Assembly (NCBI RefSeq): GCF_003858635.1
Contig: NZ_RQJO01000008.1
Location: 558,001-622,000 of the forward strand
DNA: 64,000 bases
DNA from: Larkinella rosea
GTDB taxonomy: Bacteria; Bacteroidota; Bacteroidia; Cytophagales; Spirosomataceae
Direction: 5' to 3'
The notes under the pieces: generated by a model
The model's database searches: none
Told to the model about the DNA's origin: nothing
The model's input: the letters and a program-made list of their open reading frames with translations, nothing else
Shown: one piece after another, positions 1 through 7,594 of the stretch
Layout: each line of letters begins with the position of its first letter
How positions within the stretch are numbered: position 1 is the first letter of the stretch
Position numbers and translations under genes: made by a program

Positions 1-49
1 TGTCATCATGAGCAGCCTGAACGTGATTGCGGGCGAATTGGATTCGTAA
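1..49 (+). CDS. nuoD: NADH-quinone oxidoreductase subunit D, C-terminal end only
   Basis: A reading frame enters from the left edge and stops with TAA at 47-49. Its last residues read VIMSSLNVIAGELDS, which resembles the usual NuoD (49 kDa subunit) ending of the type IIGSLDIVMGEVDR. NuoD belongs to the quinone-binding connecting arm of complex I. Position agrees: nuoE follows in the same direction, as in the A-B-C-D-E gene order. Only about 15 residues are visible, so the call rests on that tail plus context. Confidence 0.7.
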   Translation, partial: VIMSSLNVIAGELDS

Positions 50-64
50 AATCCCGATAGGGAG

Positions 65-73
65 AAAGGAGGG
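65..73 (+). promoter_or_regulatory. Strong Shine-Dalgarno sequence before the first DUF29 gene
   Basis: AAAGGAGGG lies 3 bases before the ATG at 77. Bacteroidota genes rarely carry such a full anti-SD match, and the neighbouring nuo genes do not. It fixes the start of the DUF29 gene and hints that the gene was acquired from elsewhere. Confidence 0.6.
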
Positions 74-76
74 CTT

Positions 77-517
77 ATGAAACCCGACTGGGAAGATTTA
101 GTCAGTAGTTCATACCCGGAAACCGTTGAAACTATTCGGAAACTTATCGAAGATAAGGAGTACGAAGAAGCGATGGAAGGGCTGGATGAACTTTATGAAA
201 ATATGTCAAATACTGACAAACGGGCGTTGGAAAGCCAACTGGTCCGGCTCATGGTCCACGTTTTGAAATGGCGTTATCAACCGCAAAAACGTTCGACCAG
301 TTGGGTAAGGACGGTTGTAAATGCCCGGCGAGAAATTCATAAACTCCAGAAATACGTGCCTTCTTTGAATAGAGAGTTTATTGAAAATAATTGGCAGGAA
401 AGTTTTGGAGACGCCGTTGAAGAAGCCAAAGCCGAAATGAACCTGTCGCGTAAAGATAAATTTGAACCTGCTCCATTAACGTGGCAGGAAGTATTTGAAG
501 ATGAATACCTGCTGTAA
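77..517 (+). CDS. DUF29 family protein (first copy, between nuoD and nuoE)
   Basis: 146 residues, soluble and charged, no signal peptide. The block around residues 45-85 (ESQLVRLMVHVLKW, then YQPQKRSTSW) and the tail (LTWQEVFEDEYLL) match the DUF29 pattern as I know it: a short helical protein, common in cyanobacteria and proteobacteria, with no established function. It starts 27 bases after the nuoD stop and ends 6 bases before nuoE, so it is very likely co-transcribed with complex I and may be coupled to nuoE. Its codons look more AT-rich than nuoE and nuoF, and its SD is unusually strong, which suggests transfer. A role in complex I is only an inference from position. Confidence 0.8.
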   Translation: MKPDWEDLVSSSYPETVETIRKLIEDKEYEEAMEGLDELYENMSNTDKRALESQLVRLMVHVLKWRYQPQKRSTSWVRTVVNARREIHKLQKYVPSLNREFIENNWQESFGDAVEEAKAEMNLSRKDKFEPAPLTWQEVFEDEYLL

Positions 518-523
518 AACGAT

Positions 524-1021
524 ATGACGGAAACGCCAACTACCGTAGAATTTACCCCTGAGCGACTAACAATAGCGCAGGAAATGATTGCCCGTTATCC
601 ACAGGGTCGGCAGAAGTCGGCGCTGTTGCCGCTGTTGCACCTGGCGCAGGAGCAATGGGGCTGGCTCAGCCCCGAAGTGATGGATTATGTGGGACGTATG
701 CTTGATATTCAGGCCATTGAGGTTTATGAAGTGGCGACGTTTTACACCATGTTCCACCTCGACCCGGTGGGTAAGCACGTCATCGAGTACTGTCGGACGG
801 GCCCTTGCTGCCTGATGGGGGGAGAAGAAGTTTACGATTACCTGAAACAGAAACTCGGCATTCAGGCCGGACAAACTACGCCCGATCAGCAGTTTACGCT
901 GAAAGAAGTGGAGTGTCTGGCCGCTTGCGGAATGGGACCGGTTTTTCAAATTCGCGAAAAATACTACATGCATCTGACCCGGGAACGCGTCGATGAAATC
1001 ATTGAAGAATTAAGCCGGTAA
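524..1021 (+). CDS. nuoE: NADH-quinone oxidoreductase subunit E (24 kDa, [2Fe-2S])
   Basis: 165 residues, the usual length for NuoE. This subunit of the peripheral N-module carries [2Fe-2S] cluster N1a next to the FMN of NuoF. The four cluster cysteines are visible as C90-x4-C95 (in YCRTGPC) and C131-x3-C135 (in ECLAACGMGP). The N-terminal helical part (residues 10-70, with ALLPLLHLAQEQWGWLSPE) is typical. An extra cysteine, C96, follows C95. The gene begins 6 bases after the DUF29 stop; in most operons nuoF would follow directly, but here a PhyH-type gene intervenes. Confidence 0.95.
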   Translation: MTETPTTVEFTPERLTIAQEMIARYPQGRQKSALLPLLHLAQEQWGWLSPEVMDYVGRMLDIQAIEVYEVATFYTMFHLDPVGKHVIEYCRTGPCCLMGGEEVYDYLKQKLGIQAGQTTPDQQFTLKEVECLAACGMGPVFQIREKYYMHLTRERVDEIIEELSR

Positions 1022-1029
1022 AACCGGCT
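1013..1029 (+). other. Small hairpin across the nuoE stop codon
   Basis: AGCCGGT, AAA, ACCGGCT form a perfect 7-bp stem with a 3-base loop, and the nuoE stop codon lies inside it. No T-run follows, so it is not a classical terminator. It could slow ribosomes or mark an mRNA 3' end, or be a by-product of the many CCGG-rich words in this genome. Confidence 0.4.
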
Positions 1030-1065
1030 ACCAGTCCAACCTCAAATCAACAGAGAAAGCACGTT

Positions 1066-2097
1066 ATGGAGAGTAGGTTAAAAGATAAACTTCGGCGGTT
1101 CTACCGGATGATTAAGTTCCGGATGAAGAACGCCCCGCTTGATTTTGAGGAAGATACATTGCCCTGGATTGATCGCTCAGATGCCGATATCGATGCTTTT
1201 GTCAAGAAATTTAAAACCCCGAAAGACTTTCCGTATGATTTAGGAAAATTGCTCCGCGACTGGCGTGATAAAGGCTACGTCATTCTGGAACAGGCCATCC
1301 CGACCGAATGGATCGACGGTTTATGGCAGGAAGTAGAAGAAGTGGTTGAAAACAACGAAAAATATTCGGTTAAATCGCTGGTTTATCAGTTTAATGACGG
1401 AAAGGAAACGCCCGTTAAAGACGTTCCCAAAGAAAAACTGAGAGGAATTGGATCGCGGTTGCTGGAATACCACAACAGTTCGGTGGGAGCCAAAAAAGTG
1501 ATGACACACCGCCACCTGGCCACGTTTCTGGATGCGGTTTTCAATGAAAAAACAACGGTTTTCCAAAGCCTGATTTTTAAATACGGAAGCCAGCAGGGAA
1601 CACACCAGGATTATCCGTGGGTACGTTCGAAAATTGCCAGCCACCTCGCGGCTGCCTGGATTCCGCTCGAAGACGTCAGCCCGGATTCGGGTCCGCTGCT
1701 GTATTATCCGGGATCTCACCGCCTGCCGAAGTTCAATTTTGGCACCGGAATCCTCTTCAGCGAGCAGGATTCGTACTATACGCCCGACGAATTTACCGAT
1801 TACCTGAATAAGATTTGCGCGAAAAATGGCATCAAGGGAACCGTGTTGCTCTTGAAAAAAGGCGATGTATTGTTCTGGCACGGCGCGCTGGCCCACGGCG
1901 GAAGTCGGATTAACAATCCGGGACTGACGCGTAAATCGTTTGTTTGTCACTATTCGACCTTACGCTCGTACCCAAAACACCGTTTTGAAGAAGGCGAAAA
2001 ATCAATCGCGCAACTGCATAACGGCATTACCATTTACGCCAATCCAACCAATTTGCCCGAAGAGGATATTATGACGGCCGGTAAAGATTGGAAGTGA
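1066..2097 (+). CDS. Phytanoyl-CoA dioxygenase (PhyH) family protein inside the nuo cluster
   Basis: 343 residues, cytoplasmic. The Fe(II)/2-oxoglutarate dioxygenase metal site can be read: H180-x-D182 (in GTHQDYPW) and a distal His near 277 (WHGALAHGGS), followed by R289 as a candidate 2-oxoglutarate ligand. GPLLYYPGSHRLPKF (209-223) is a hallmark of PhyH-like proteins. Family members hydroxylate lipids, amino acids or secondary metabolites; the substrate here cannot be told. The gene sits 44 bases after nuoE and 49 before nuoF in the same direction, an unusual place since it is not a complex I subunit. Codon use looks like the host's. Confidence 0.85.
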   Translation: MESRLKDKLRRFYRMIKFRMKNAPLDFEEDTLPWIDRSDADIDAFVKKFKTPKDFPYDLGKLLRDWRDKGYVILEQAIPTEWIDGLWQEVEEVVENNEKYSVKSLVYQFNDGKETPVKDVPKEKLRGIGSRLLEYHNSSVGAKKVMTHRHLATFLDAVFNEKTTVFQSLIFKYGSQQGTHQDYPWVRSKIASHLAAAWIPLEDVSPDSGPLLYYPGSHRLPKFNFGTGILFSEQDSYYTPDEFTDYLNKICAKNGIKGTVLLLKKGDVLFWHGALAHGGSRINNPGLTRKSFVCHYSTLRSYPKHRFEEGEKSIAQLHNGITIYANPTNLPEEDIMTAGKDWK

Positions 2098-2146
2098 TTA
2101 TTTTGTGATTAACGACTGGGGTAAAACCCGTTTTTGAACTATAGCT

Positions 2147-3487
2147 ATGGGCAAAAAGATTCTGCTCGAACATATTGATGTCCCCGGCATCGAAACCTAC
2201 GATGTGTACCGGAAACAGGGCGGCTACACGGCGGTTGAAAAAGCACTCAAAACCATGAGCCCCGACGGCGTGGTGGAGGAAGTAAAAAAAGCCGGTATGC
2301 GCGGCCGGGGCGGTGCGGGTTTCCCGATGGGAATGAAATGGAGCTTTCTGGCTAAACCGGAAGGTATTCCCCGCTACTTGGTGTGCAATGCTGATGAGTC
2401 GGAGCCGGGAACATTCAAGGATCATTACCTGATGAAGAACATTCCCCACCTGTTAATTGAGGGAATGATTATTTCGAGCTACGCACTGGGTGCCAACAAG
2501 TCGTTCATCTACGTGCGGGGCGAGTTGATGTACGTGATTCGCATTCTTGAAAAAGCCATTGCTGAAGCGAAAGCAGCCGGTTTTTTGGGCAAAAATATTC
2601 TGGGTTCGGGCTACGATCTGGAGCTGGTCGTTCATCCGGGCGGAGGAGCGTATATCTGTGGCGAAGAAACCGCCCTGCTTGAATCGCTGGAAGGTAAACG
2701 CGGCAATCCGCGGAATAAACCGCCTTTTCCGGCCGTCAAAGGACTTTATCAATGTCCAACGGTGGTCAATAACGTCGAATCGATTGCCACGGCGGGCTGG
2801 ATTGTCAACAACGGGGGCGATGCGTACGCAGCCATCGGAATCGGTCGGAGTTCGGGAACCAAGCTGATTTCGGCGTCGGGGCACATCAAAAAACCGGGTG
2901 TCTACGAAATCGAGCTGGGCGTTCCGGTCGAAGAGTTTATCTATTCGGACGAATGGTGTGGCGGTATTCGCGATGGGCATCACCTGAAAGCCCTGGTGGC
3001 CGGAGGTTCGTCCGTACCGATTCTGCCTGCCAACCTGATTACGAAACTGGCCAATGGCGAACCGCGTCTGATGACGTACGAATCGTTGTCAGACGGCGGT
3101 TTTCAAACCGGCACCATGCTGGGTTCGGGCGGTTTTATTGTTTTTGACGAAACCGCCTGTGTCGTTCGCAATACCTGGAATTTCTCCCGGTTTTACCACC
3201 ACGAGTCCTGCGGGCAGTGCAGCCCCTGCCGCGAAGGAACCGGCTGGATGGAAAAAGTACTGCACCGGATCGAATACGGTCACGGCAGCATGCACGACAT
3301 CGATCTGCTGGTCGATGTATCCAAGAAAATTGAAGGGAATACCATTTGTCCGCTCGGCGACGCAGCAGCCTGGCCGGTAGCCAGTGCGATCCGCCATTTC
3401 CGCGACGAGTTCGAGTGGCACATTACCAACCCCTCCGAAGCAACAAAACCGGGTGCGGTTTTTAAAGGGGATATGGCGTTGGTTTAA
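2147..3487 (+). CDS. nuoF: NADH-quinone oxidoreductase subunit F (51 kDa; FMN, NADH, [4Fe-4S])
   Basis: 446 residues, full length. NuoF oxidises NADH with FMN and passes electrons to cluster N3. The glycine-rich segment GRGGAGFPMGMKW (53-65) and YICGEETALLESLEGKRG (169-186) correspond to the FMN/NADH-binding regions. Cluster N3 ligands are C355, C358 and C361 (SCGQCSPCREG) with C401 (NTICPLGDAAAWP). It is followed closely by the second DUF29 gene and then nuoG, forming the NADH-oxidising module. Confidence 0.97.
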   Translation: MGKKILLEHIDVPGIETYDVYRKQGGYTAVEKALKTMSPDGVVEEVKKAGMRGRGGAGFPMGMKWSFLAKPEGIPRYLVCNADESEPGTFKDHYLMKNIPHLLIEGMIISSYALGANKSFIYVRGELMYVIRILEKAIAEAKAAGFLGKNILGSGYDLELVVHPGGGAYICGEETALLESLEGKRGNPRNKPPFPAVKGLYQCPTVVNNVESIATAGWIVNNGGDAYAAIGIGRSSGTKLISASGHIKKPGVYEIELGVPVEEFIYSDEWCGGIRDGHHLKALVAGGSSVPILPANLITKLANGEPRLMTYESLSDGGFQTGTMLGSGGFIVFDETACVVRNTWNFSRFYHHESCGQCSPCREGTGWMEKVLHRIEYGHGSMHDIDLLVDVSKKIEGNTICPLGDAAAWPVASAIRHFRDEFEWHITNPSEATKPGAVFKGDMALV

Positions 3488-3523
3488 TTACAAAGTAATT
3501 GTTTCGACACCTTGGAAGAGATA

Positions 3524-3943
3524 ATGCTATTGCGGAAATTGGTCGAAGAGCACGATTACAAAGGAGCCCTTGTGTTGATCGACCATATGGACGAAATGGC
3601 GAGAGACGATAAAATTAATAAAGTCGGAGCGTACGTTTTTGTGTTGTTGGTTCATTTGATTAAGCAGCAGGCCGAAAATAGGACTGTAAGGTCTTGGAAC
3701 CACTTAATTGAGAAAGCACTTGATGGTATTCATAGAGCTAATAAACGTCGTAAAACAGGAGGGCAATATTTATCGGCAATAGAACTAGGTGAAACAATTG
3801 ATGAACGCTTCAATCTGGCTATTAGCGAAGCCGCGAGCGAAGTATTCGAAGGAATGTATTCATCAAATAAAATTGCCAAAATGATTGATGTTGAACAGAT
3901 TAAAGGAAAAGCTTTAGAGCTGATCGTAACTTACGAGCTATAG
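3524..3943 (+). CDS. DUF29-like protein (second copy, between nuoF and nuoG)
   Basis: About 139 residues from ATG 3524; a TTG at 3512 would add four residues, but GGAAGAG stands just before the ATG. Segments such as VFVLLVHLIKQQAENRTVRSW and HRANKRRKTGGQYL resemble the DUF29-related proteins common in cyanobacteria. It is only distantly similar to the copy at 77-517, so it does not look like a recent local duplicate. It ends 4 bases before the nuoG ATG, which suggests translational coupling. Codons are AT-richer than in nuoF and nuoG. No catalytic motif is recognisable; function unknown. Confidence 0.7.
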   Translation: MLLRKLVEEHDYKGALVLIDHMDEMARDDKINKVGAYVFVLLVHLIKQQAENRTVRSWNHLIEKALDGIHRANKRRKTGGQYLSAIELGETIDERFNLAISEAASEVFEGMYSSNKIAKMIDVEQIKGKALELIVTYEL

Positions 3944-3947
3944 CTAA

Positions 3948-5033
3948 ATGGAAGATATAAAACCGCAGTTATTTAAAGTTACCATCGACGGCATTGAAGT
4001 CGAGGTAGAGCCGGGGACGACGATTTTACAGGCTGCCCGGAAAATTGGTGGCGATGTGGCTCCACCGGCCATGTGCTACTACCAACCCCTGAAAGGCAGT
4101 GGTGGAAAATGCCGGGCCTGTCTGGTGCGGGTAGCGGCCGGTTCCGGCAAGGACCCGCGTCCGATGCCGAAGCTGGTGGCTTCGTGCATTACGCCCGTGC
4201 AGGACGGTATGATTGTTGAAAACTCGACCAACGAGCAGGTTCTGACCACCCGCAAAGCCATTGTCGAGTTTCTGCTGATCAATCACCCGCTCGATTGCCC
4301 GGTTTGCGACCAGGCTGGTGAGTGCGATTTGCAGAACTTCGCGTTCAACCACGGCATGGCGACCACCCGCTACGAAGAAGAACGCCGGACGTTCGAGAAA
4401 CAGGACATCGGCCCGTACATTCAGTTGCACATGACGCGCTGCATTCTGTGCTACCGCTGTGTGTATACCGCTGATCAGATCACGCAAAAGCGGGTTCATG
4501 GCGTATTGGGCCGGGGAGATGCCTCCGAAATCAGTACGTACATCGAGAAAGCGATCGATAATGATTTTTCCGGGAACGTCATCGACGTTTGTCCGGTGGG
4601 TGCCTTGACGGATAAAACCTATCGGTTCAAAAACCGGGTCTGGTTTACCAAACCGGTCGATGCGCACCGCGATTGCCCGACCTGTTCCGGCAAAACGACG
4701 GTTTGGTACCGGGGCGACGAGGTGATTCGGGTAACGGCCCGCAAAAACGAATGGAACGAAGTCACTGAGTTCATTTGCAACACCTGCCGTTTCGAGAAAA
4801 AGAAAACCAGCGACTGGGTGATCGAGGGACCGACGAAAATATCGCGTAGTTCGGTGATTTCGGCCAATAAATACCGCGCTGATACGATCAAACCGGATTT
4901 CCAGAAAAAACTGGCTGCGGCTACGTACACGCACGTCGATGACGAACGCGATACGTCGCAACTGGGGATTCAGCAATTGCCGCCGGAGCGGTTTGCCCCG
5001 GTTTTGCCCCACGCCAACGATCCGGAACCTTAA
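3948..5033 (+). CDS. nuoG: NADH-quinone oxidoreductase subunit G, short form
   Basis: 361 residues against about 900 in E. coli NuoG; short forms are usual in Bacteroidota. Order: a plant-type [2Fe-2S] domain (C43, C55, C58, C80), the His/Cys site H113, C117, C120, C126 (LDCPVCDQAGECDLQNF), a [4Fe-4S] site C165, C168, C171 with C215 (in DVCPVGAL), then the beginning of a molybdopterin-oxidoreductase-like domain with C243, C246, C277, C280. The long non-catalytic C-terminal domain is absent. It relays electrons from NuoF toward NuoI. Its start is 4 bases after the DUF29 stop. Confidence 0.95.
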   Translation: MEDIKPQLFKVTIDGIEVEVEPGTTILQAARKIGGDVAPPAMCYYQPLKGSGGKCRACLVRVAAGSGKDPRPMPKLVASCITPVQDGMIVENSTNEQVLTTRKAIVEFLLINHPLDCPVCDQAGECDLQNFAFNHGMATTRYEEERRTFEKQDIGPYIQLHMTRCILCYRCVYTADQITQKRVHGVLGRGDASEISTYIEKAIDNDFSGNVIDVCPVGALTDKTYRFKNRVWFTKPVDAHRDCPTCSGKTTVWYRGDEVIRVTARKNEWNEVTEFICNTCRFEKKKTSDWVIEGPTKISRSSVISANKYRADTIKPDFQKKLAAATYTHVDDERDTSQLGIQQLPPERFAPVLPHANDPEP

Positions 5034-5043
5034 AATAGAGAAA

Positions 5044-5092
5044 AGATGTGAGACAAGAGAATAAAGACTGAGTGGTCGCTTGTCTCACATCT
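5044..5092. repeat. Intergenic inverted repeat between nuoG and nuoH (word GAGACAAG)
   Basis: A 14-bp perfect inverted repeat: left arm 5044-5057, right arm 5079-5092, loop 21 bases. Related words (TGTCTC, CTCATGTCTC) continue to about 5108. The arms use the same GAGACAAG word as the larger repeat at 16528-16604. It lies inside an operon, between two subunit genes in the same direction, and has no T-run, so it is not an obvious terminator. It may act in mRNA processing or differential stability. Confidence 0.85.
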
Positions 5093-5116
5093 CACTTCTC
5101 ATGTCTCGATAAAAAT

Positions 5117-6268
5117 ATGAACCTGACAGAACTCATCATTAAAGGCATTCTGATCCTCGTACTCTTCGGAGTGACGTTGCTGATTGCCATGTATTCGACC
5201 TGGGCAGAACGGAAAGTAGCCGGTTTTATCCAGATTCGTTTCGGACCCAACCGGGCGGGACCGGGCGGTATTTTCCAGCCGCTGGCCGATGCCGGTAAAA
5301 TGTTTTTTAAAGAAGATTTTATTCCGTCACAGGCCAACAAGTGGCTTTTCATTCTGGGTCCGTGTCTGGCGATTCTGACGGCTTTGATGTCGAGCGCGGT
5401 GATTCCGTTTGGCGAAAGCATCCGGTACGAAGATCTGGTGATTCCTGTTCAGGGCATCGAAATCAACATCGGCATTCTGTACGTTTTCGGCGTTGTGTCG
5501 CTGGGCGTTTACGGGCTGATGGTGGGTGGCTGGGCGTCGAACAACAAATTCTCGCTGCTGGGGGCCATTCGGGCGGCTTCGCAGAACATCAGTTACGAAA
5601 TCGGGTTTGGTCTGTCGATCATCGCCATTCTGATGATGACGGGTTCGCTGTCGATTCGGGCGATTGTGGAACAGCAACACGGTTTTGCCTGGAATCTCTT
5701 CAATCAGCCGCTGGGCTTCATTATTTTCCTGACCTGCGCCTTTGCCGAGTGTAACCGGACACCGTTCGACTTGCCGGAGTGCGAAACCGAACTCGTGGGC
5801 GGTTACCACACCGAATACAGTTCCATGAAACTGGGCTTTTACCTGTTCGCCGAATACATCAACATGTTCGTGTCGTCGGCGATTATTTCATCGCTGTATT
5901 TTGGCGGGTATAATTACCCCGGTATGGACTGGGTGCGCGAAACCCTGACCGGTTCGCTGGGAGCGGCAACCGGCCACAACCTGACGACGCTCATCGGAAC
6001 GCTGGTGCTGTTTGGCAAGATTTTCTTTTTCATTTTCTTCTTCATGTGGGTTCGCTGGACGTTGCCGCGTTTCCGCTACGACCAGTTGATGAATCTGGGC
6101 TGGAAAACCTTCATCCCACTCTCGATATTGAATGTAGTCGTAACCGGTTTTGGCCTTTTATACGATGTAAAATACGCCAGTTGGGCCATTGTAATCGTAA
6201 TGGTCATTCTGGCGATGGTATCGTCGGCCCGCGCCCCGAAACCCGCCGTTCAACCGCAGCGAAGCTGA
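5117..6268 (+). CDS. nuoH: NADH-quinone oxidoreductase subunit H (membrane arm, quinone site)
   Basis: 383 residues from ATG 5117. An in-frame GTG at 5072 would add 15 residues read through the right arm of the intergenic repeat, so I reject it. About eight hydrophobic segments. The conserved loop is clear: AECNRTPFDLPECETELVGG, followed by the EYSSMKLGFYLFAEY block, typical of NuoH/ND1, which lines the quinone-binding entrance. TWAERKVAGFIQIRFGPNR near the N-terminus is also diagnostic. nuoI follows 15 bases later. Confidence 0.96.
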   Translation: MNLTELIIKGILILVLFGVTLLIAMYSTWAERKVAGFIQIRFGPNRAGPGGIFQPLADAGKMFFKEDFIPSQANKWLFILGPCLAILTALMSSAVIPFGESIRYEDLVIPVQGIEINIGILYVFGVVSLGVYGLMVGGWASNNKFSLLGAIRAASQNISYEIGFGLSIIAILMMTGSLSIRAIVEQQHGFAWNLFNQPLGFIIFLTCAFAECNRTPFDLPECETELVGGYHTEYSSMKLGFYLFAEYINMFVSSAIISSLYFGGYNYPGMDWVRETLTGSLGAATGHNLTTLIGTLVLFGKIFFFIFFFMWVRWTLPRFRYDQLMNLGWKTFIPLSILNVVVTGFGLLYDVKYASWAIVIVMVILAMVSSARAPKPAVQPQRS

Positions 6269-6283
6269 TAACGCACTGATCCT

Positions 6284-6847
6284 ATGCAATTAACCAATCG
6301 ATCTAAAGAGGTCAGTAACAAGCAGATGACGCTGGCGGAGAAGATGTATCTCCCGTCTATTGCGCAGGGGCTGGCCATTACGATAAAGCACTTTTTCGGC
6401 AAGAAAGTAACGATTCCGTATCCGGAAGTGAAGCGGTATCTGGGACCGGTTTTTCGCGGACATCACATTCTGAAACGCGACGAAGAAGGCCGGGAGCGTT
6501 GTACGGCCTGCGGGTTGTGCGCCGTAGCCTGTCCGGCCGAAGCCATTTCGATGGTTGCTGCCGAACGCAAAAAGGGCGAGGAAAACCTGTATCGCGAAGA
6601 GAAATACGCAGCGGTATACGAAATCAACATGCTACGGTGCATTTTCTGCGGGTTATGCGAAGAGGCTTGTCCGAAGCAGGCGGTTTATCTGCGGCACGAT
6701 AAGCTGGTGCCGATTTTTACCGAACGTGACCAGGTTGTGTATGGCAAGGAGGAACTGGTCGAAAAAATGACCGACCGGTATATTCGCACCAATCCTGACG
6801 CGCAGGCCACCCCGACCGAACCGTCGTTTTCGCGATCAGCCACGTAA
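6284..6847 (+). CDS. nuoI: NADH-quinone oxidoreductase subunit I (two [4Fe-4S] clusters)
   Basis: 187 residues. Two ferredoxin-type motifs are plain: C73-x2-C76-x2-C79-x3-C83 (CTACGLCAVACPAEAI) and C119-x2-C122-x2-C125-x3-C129 (CIFCGLCEEACPKQAV), the N6a/N6b clusters that hand electrons to NuoB and quinone. The short amphipathic N-terminus fits its attachment to the membrane arm. It starts 15 bases after nuoH; an inverted repeat separates it from nuoJ. Confidence 0.96.
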   Translation: MQLTNRSKEVSNKQMTLAEKMYLPSIAQGLAITIKHFFGKKVTIPYPEVKRYLGPVFRGHHILKRDEEGRERCTACGLCAVACPAEAISMVAAERKKGEENLYREEKYAAVYEINMLRCIFCGLCEEACPKQAVYLRHDKLVPIFTERDQVVYGKEELVEKMTDRYIRTNPDAQATPTEPSFSRSAT

Positions 6848-6858
6848 TTTTCGTTTAT

Positions 6859-6909
6859 GGTTTGAGGTTTAACATGTAGGGCTTGCCGGATCACGTTAAA
6901 CTTCAAACC
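6859..6909. repeat. Intergenic inverted repeat between nuoI and nuoJ (word GGTTTGAGGTTTAAC)
   Basis: Left arm 6859-6873, right arm 6895-6909: 15 bp with one mismatch that can still form a G-U pair in RNA; loop 21 bases. A further TTTAAACG word follows at 6916-6923. Like the nuoG-nuoH repeat it sits inside the operon and lacks a T-run. Confidence 0.8.
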
Positions 6910-6930
6910 TTAGTCTTTAAACGCTAAAAA

Positions 6931-7449
6931 ATGAAGCCTACCGAAATACTTTTTTACGCCCTAACCGCCATCACCCTCCTGAGTGCATCGTTTGTGGTGA
7001 CGGCCCGAAACCCGATTCACAGCGTATTGGCGCTGATTATGACGTTTTTCTGCCTGTCGGGGCATTACATCTTGCTGAACGCCCAGTTTCTGGCGGCTGT
7101 CAACATCATTGTTTACGCCGGAGCCATCATGGTTTTGTTCCTGTTCGTGATCATGTTCCTGAACCTGAAAACCGATGATGAAGAATCGAAAACCACCATG
7201 ACCAAGCTTGCGGCTGTGGTCGTCGGTGGTGTATTGCTGGTCGTGATGGTCGCGGTGTTGCGGGTCGGAACGATGGCCACTTACAATCCGTCGTCGTACA
7301 GTGCGAAAGTGGGGTTGGTCGAAAATCTCGGTATCGTTTTATACAAAGATTATCTTTTACCGTTCGAGCTGGCGTCCATTCTGCTGTTGGTCGCTATGGT
7401 TGGGGCGGTGATGCTGGGCCGACGGGAACCCGGTGATCGGCATTATTAA
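6931..7449 (+). CDS. nuoJ: NADH-quinone oxidoreductase subunit J (membrane arm)
   Basis: 172 residues with about five hydrophobic helices. ALTAITLLSASFVVTARNPI and HSVLALIMTFFCLSGHYILL, then VNIIVYAGAIMVLFLFVIM, are typical of NuoJ/ND6, whose third helix carries the pi-bulge that helps couple quinone reduction to proton pumping. nuoK normally follows directly; here the next element is a terminator and an unrelated regulator gene, so the remaining membrane subunits must lie elsewhere. Confidence 0.94.
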   Translation: MKPTEILFYALTAITLLSASFVVTARNPIHSVLALIMTFFCLSGHYILLNAQFLAAVNIIVYAGAIMVLFLFVIMFLNLKTDDEESKTTMTKLAAVVVGGVLLVVMVAVLRVGTMATYNPSSYSAKVGLVENLGIVLYKDYLLPFELASILLLVAMVGAVMLGRREPGDRHY

Positions 7450-7470
7450 TAATCAGGTTATTTTAGATTG

Positions 7471-7508
7471 AAACGGGTTGTGCCAGCTGGTACAACCCGT
7501 TTTTGTTT
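7471..7508 (+). terminator. Intrinsic terminator closing the nuo operon
   Basis: An 11-bp perfect stem, AAACGGGTTGT at 7471-7481 and ACAACCCGTTT at 7492-7502, with a 10-base loop that can pair further (CCAG/CTGG), followed by a T-rich stretch. It lies 21 bases after the nuoJ stop and ends the transcript before the BlaI-type gene. Confidence 0.9.
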
Positions 7509-7560
7509 TACACCTGTCCTAAGCCCGAAGAAAAAAAAACTCGGAAAATTTATCTACCAT

Positions 7561-7590
7561 TTTGATCGTACGATTTTTATCGTACCTTTG
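7561..7590 (+). promoter_or_regulatory. Bacteroidota-type promoter of the BlaI-family gene
   Basis: TTTG at 7561-7564 (-33 box), an 18-base spacer, and TACCTTTG at 7583-7590, an exact match to the -7 consensus TAnnTTTG. The predicted start of transcription is about 7594, one base before the ATG at 7595, so the mRNA would be essentially leaderless. The spacer contains the operator-like palindrome described separately. Confidence 0.8.
7568..7585. promoter_or_regulatory. Candidate BlaI-family operator
   Basis: A perfect inverted repeat GTACGAT-TTTT-ATCGTAC, 7 bp per arm with a 4-base centre, lies between the -33 and -7 boxes and overlaps the first bases of the -7 box. BlaI/MecI repressors bind such dyads in their own promoters, so autorepression is the natural reading. 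It is also a template for finding other target genes. Confidence 0.7.
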
Positions 7591-7594
7591 AAAT

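Noticed and set aside
4026-5012. Long open frame on the minus strand opposite nuoG
   Set aside because: The nuoG frame has all its cysteine motifs; the antisense product is Arg/His-rich and has no recognisable domain.
5044-5092. Intergenic inverted repeats as CRISPR arrays
   Set aside because: There are no evenly spaced direct repeats with unique spacers, and no cas genes.
5072-5116. GTG start at 5072 for nuoH
   Set aside because: It would translate the right arm of the intergenic repeat into a cysteine-containing leader unlike any NuoH. ATG 5117 gives the normal N-terminus.
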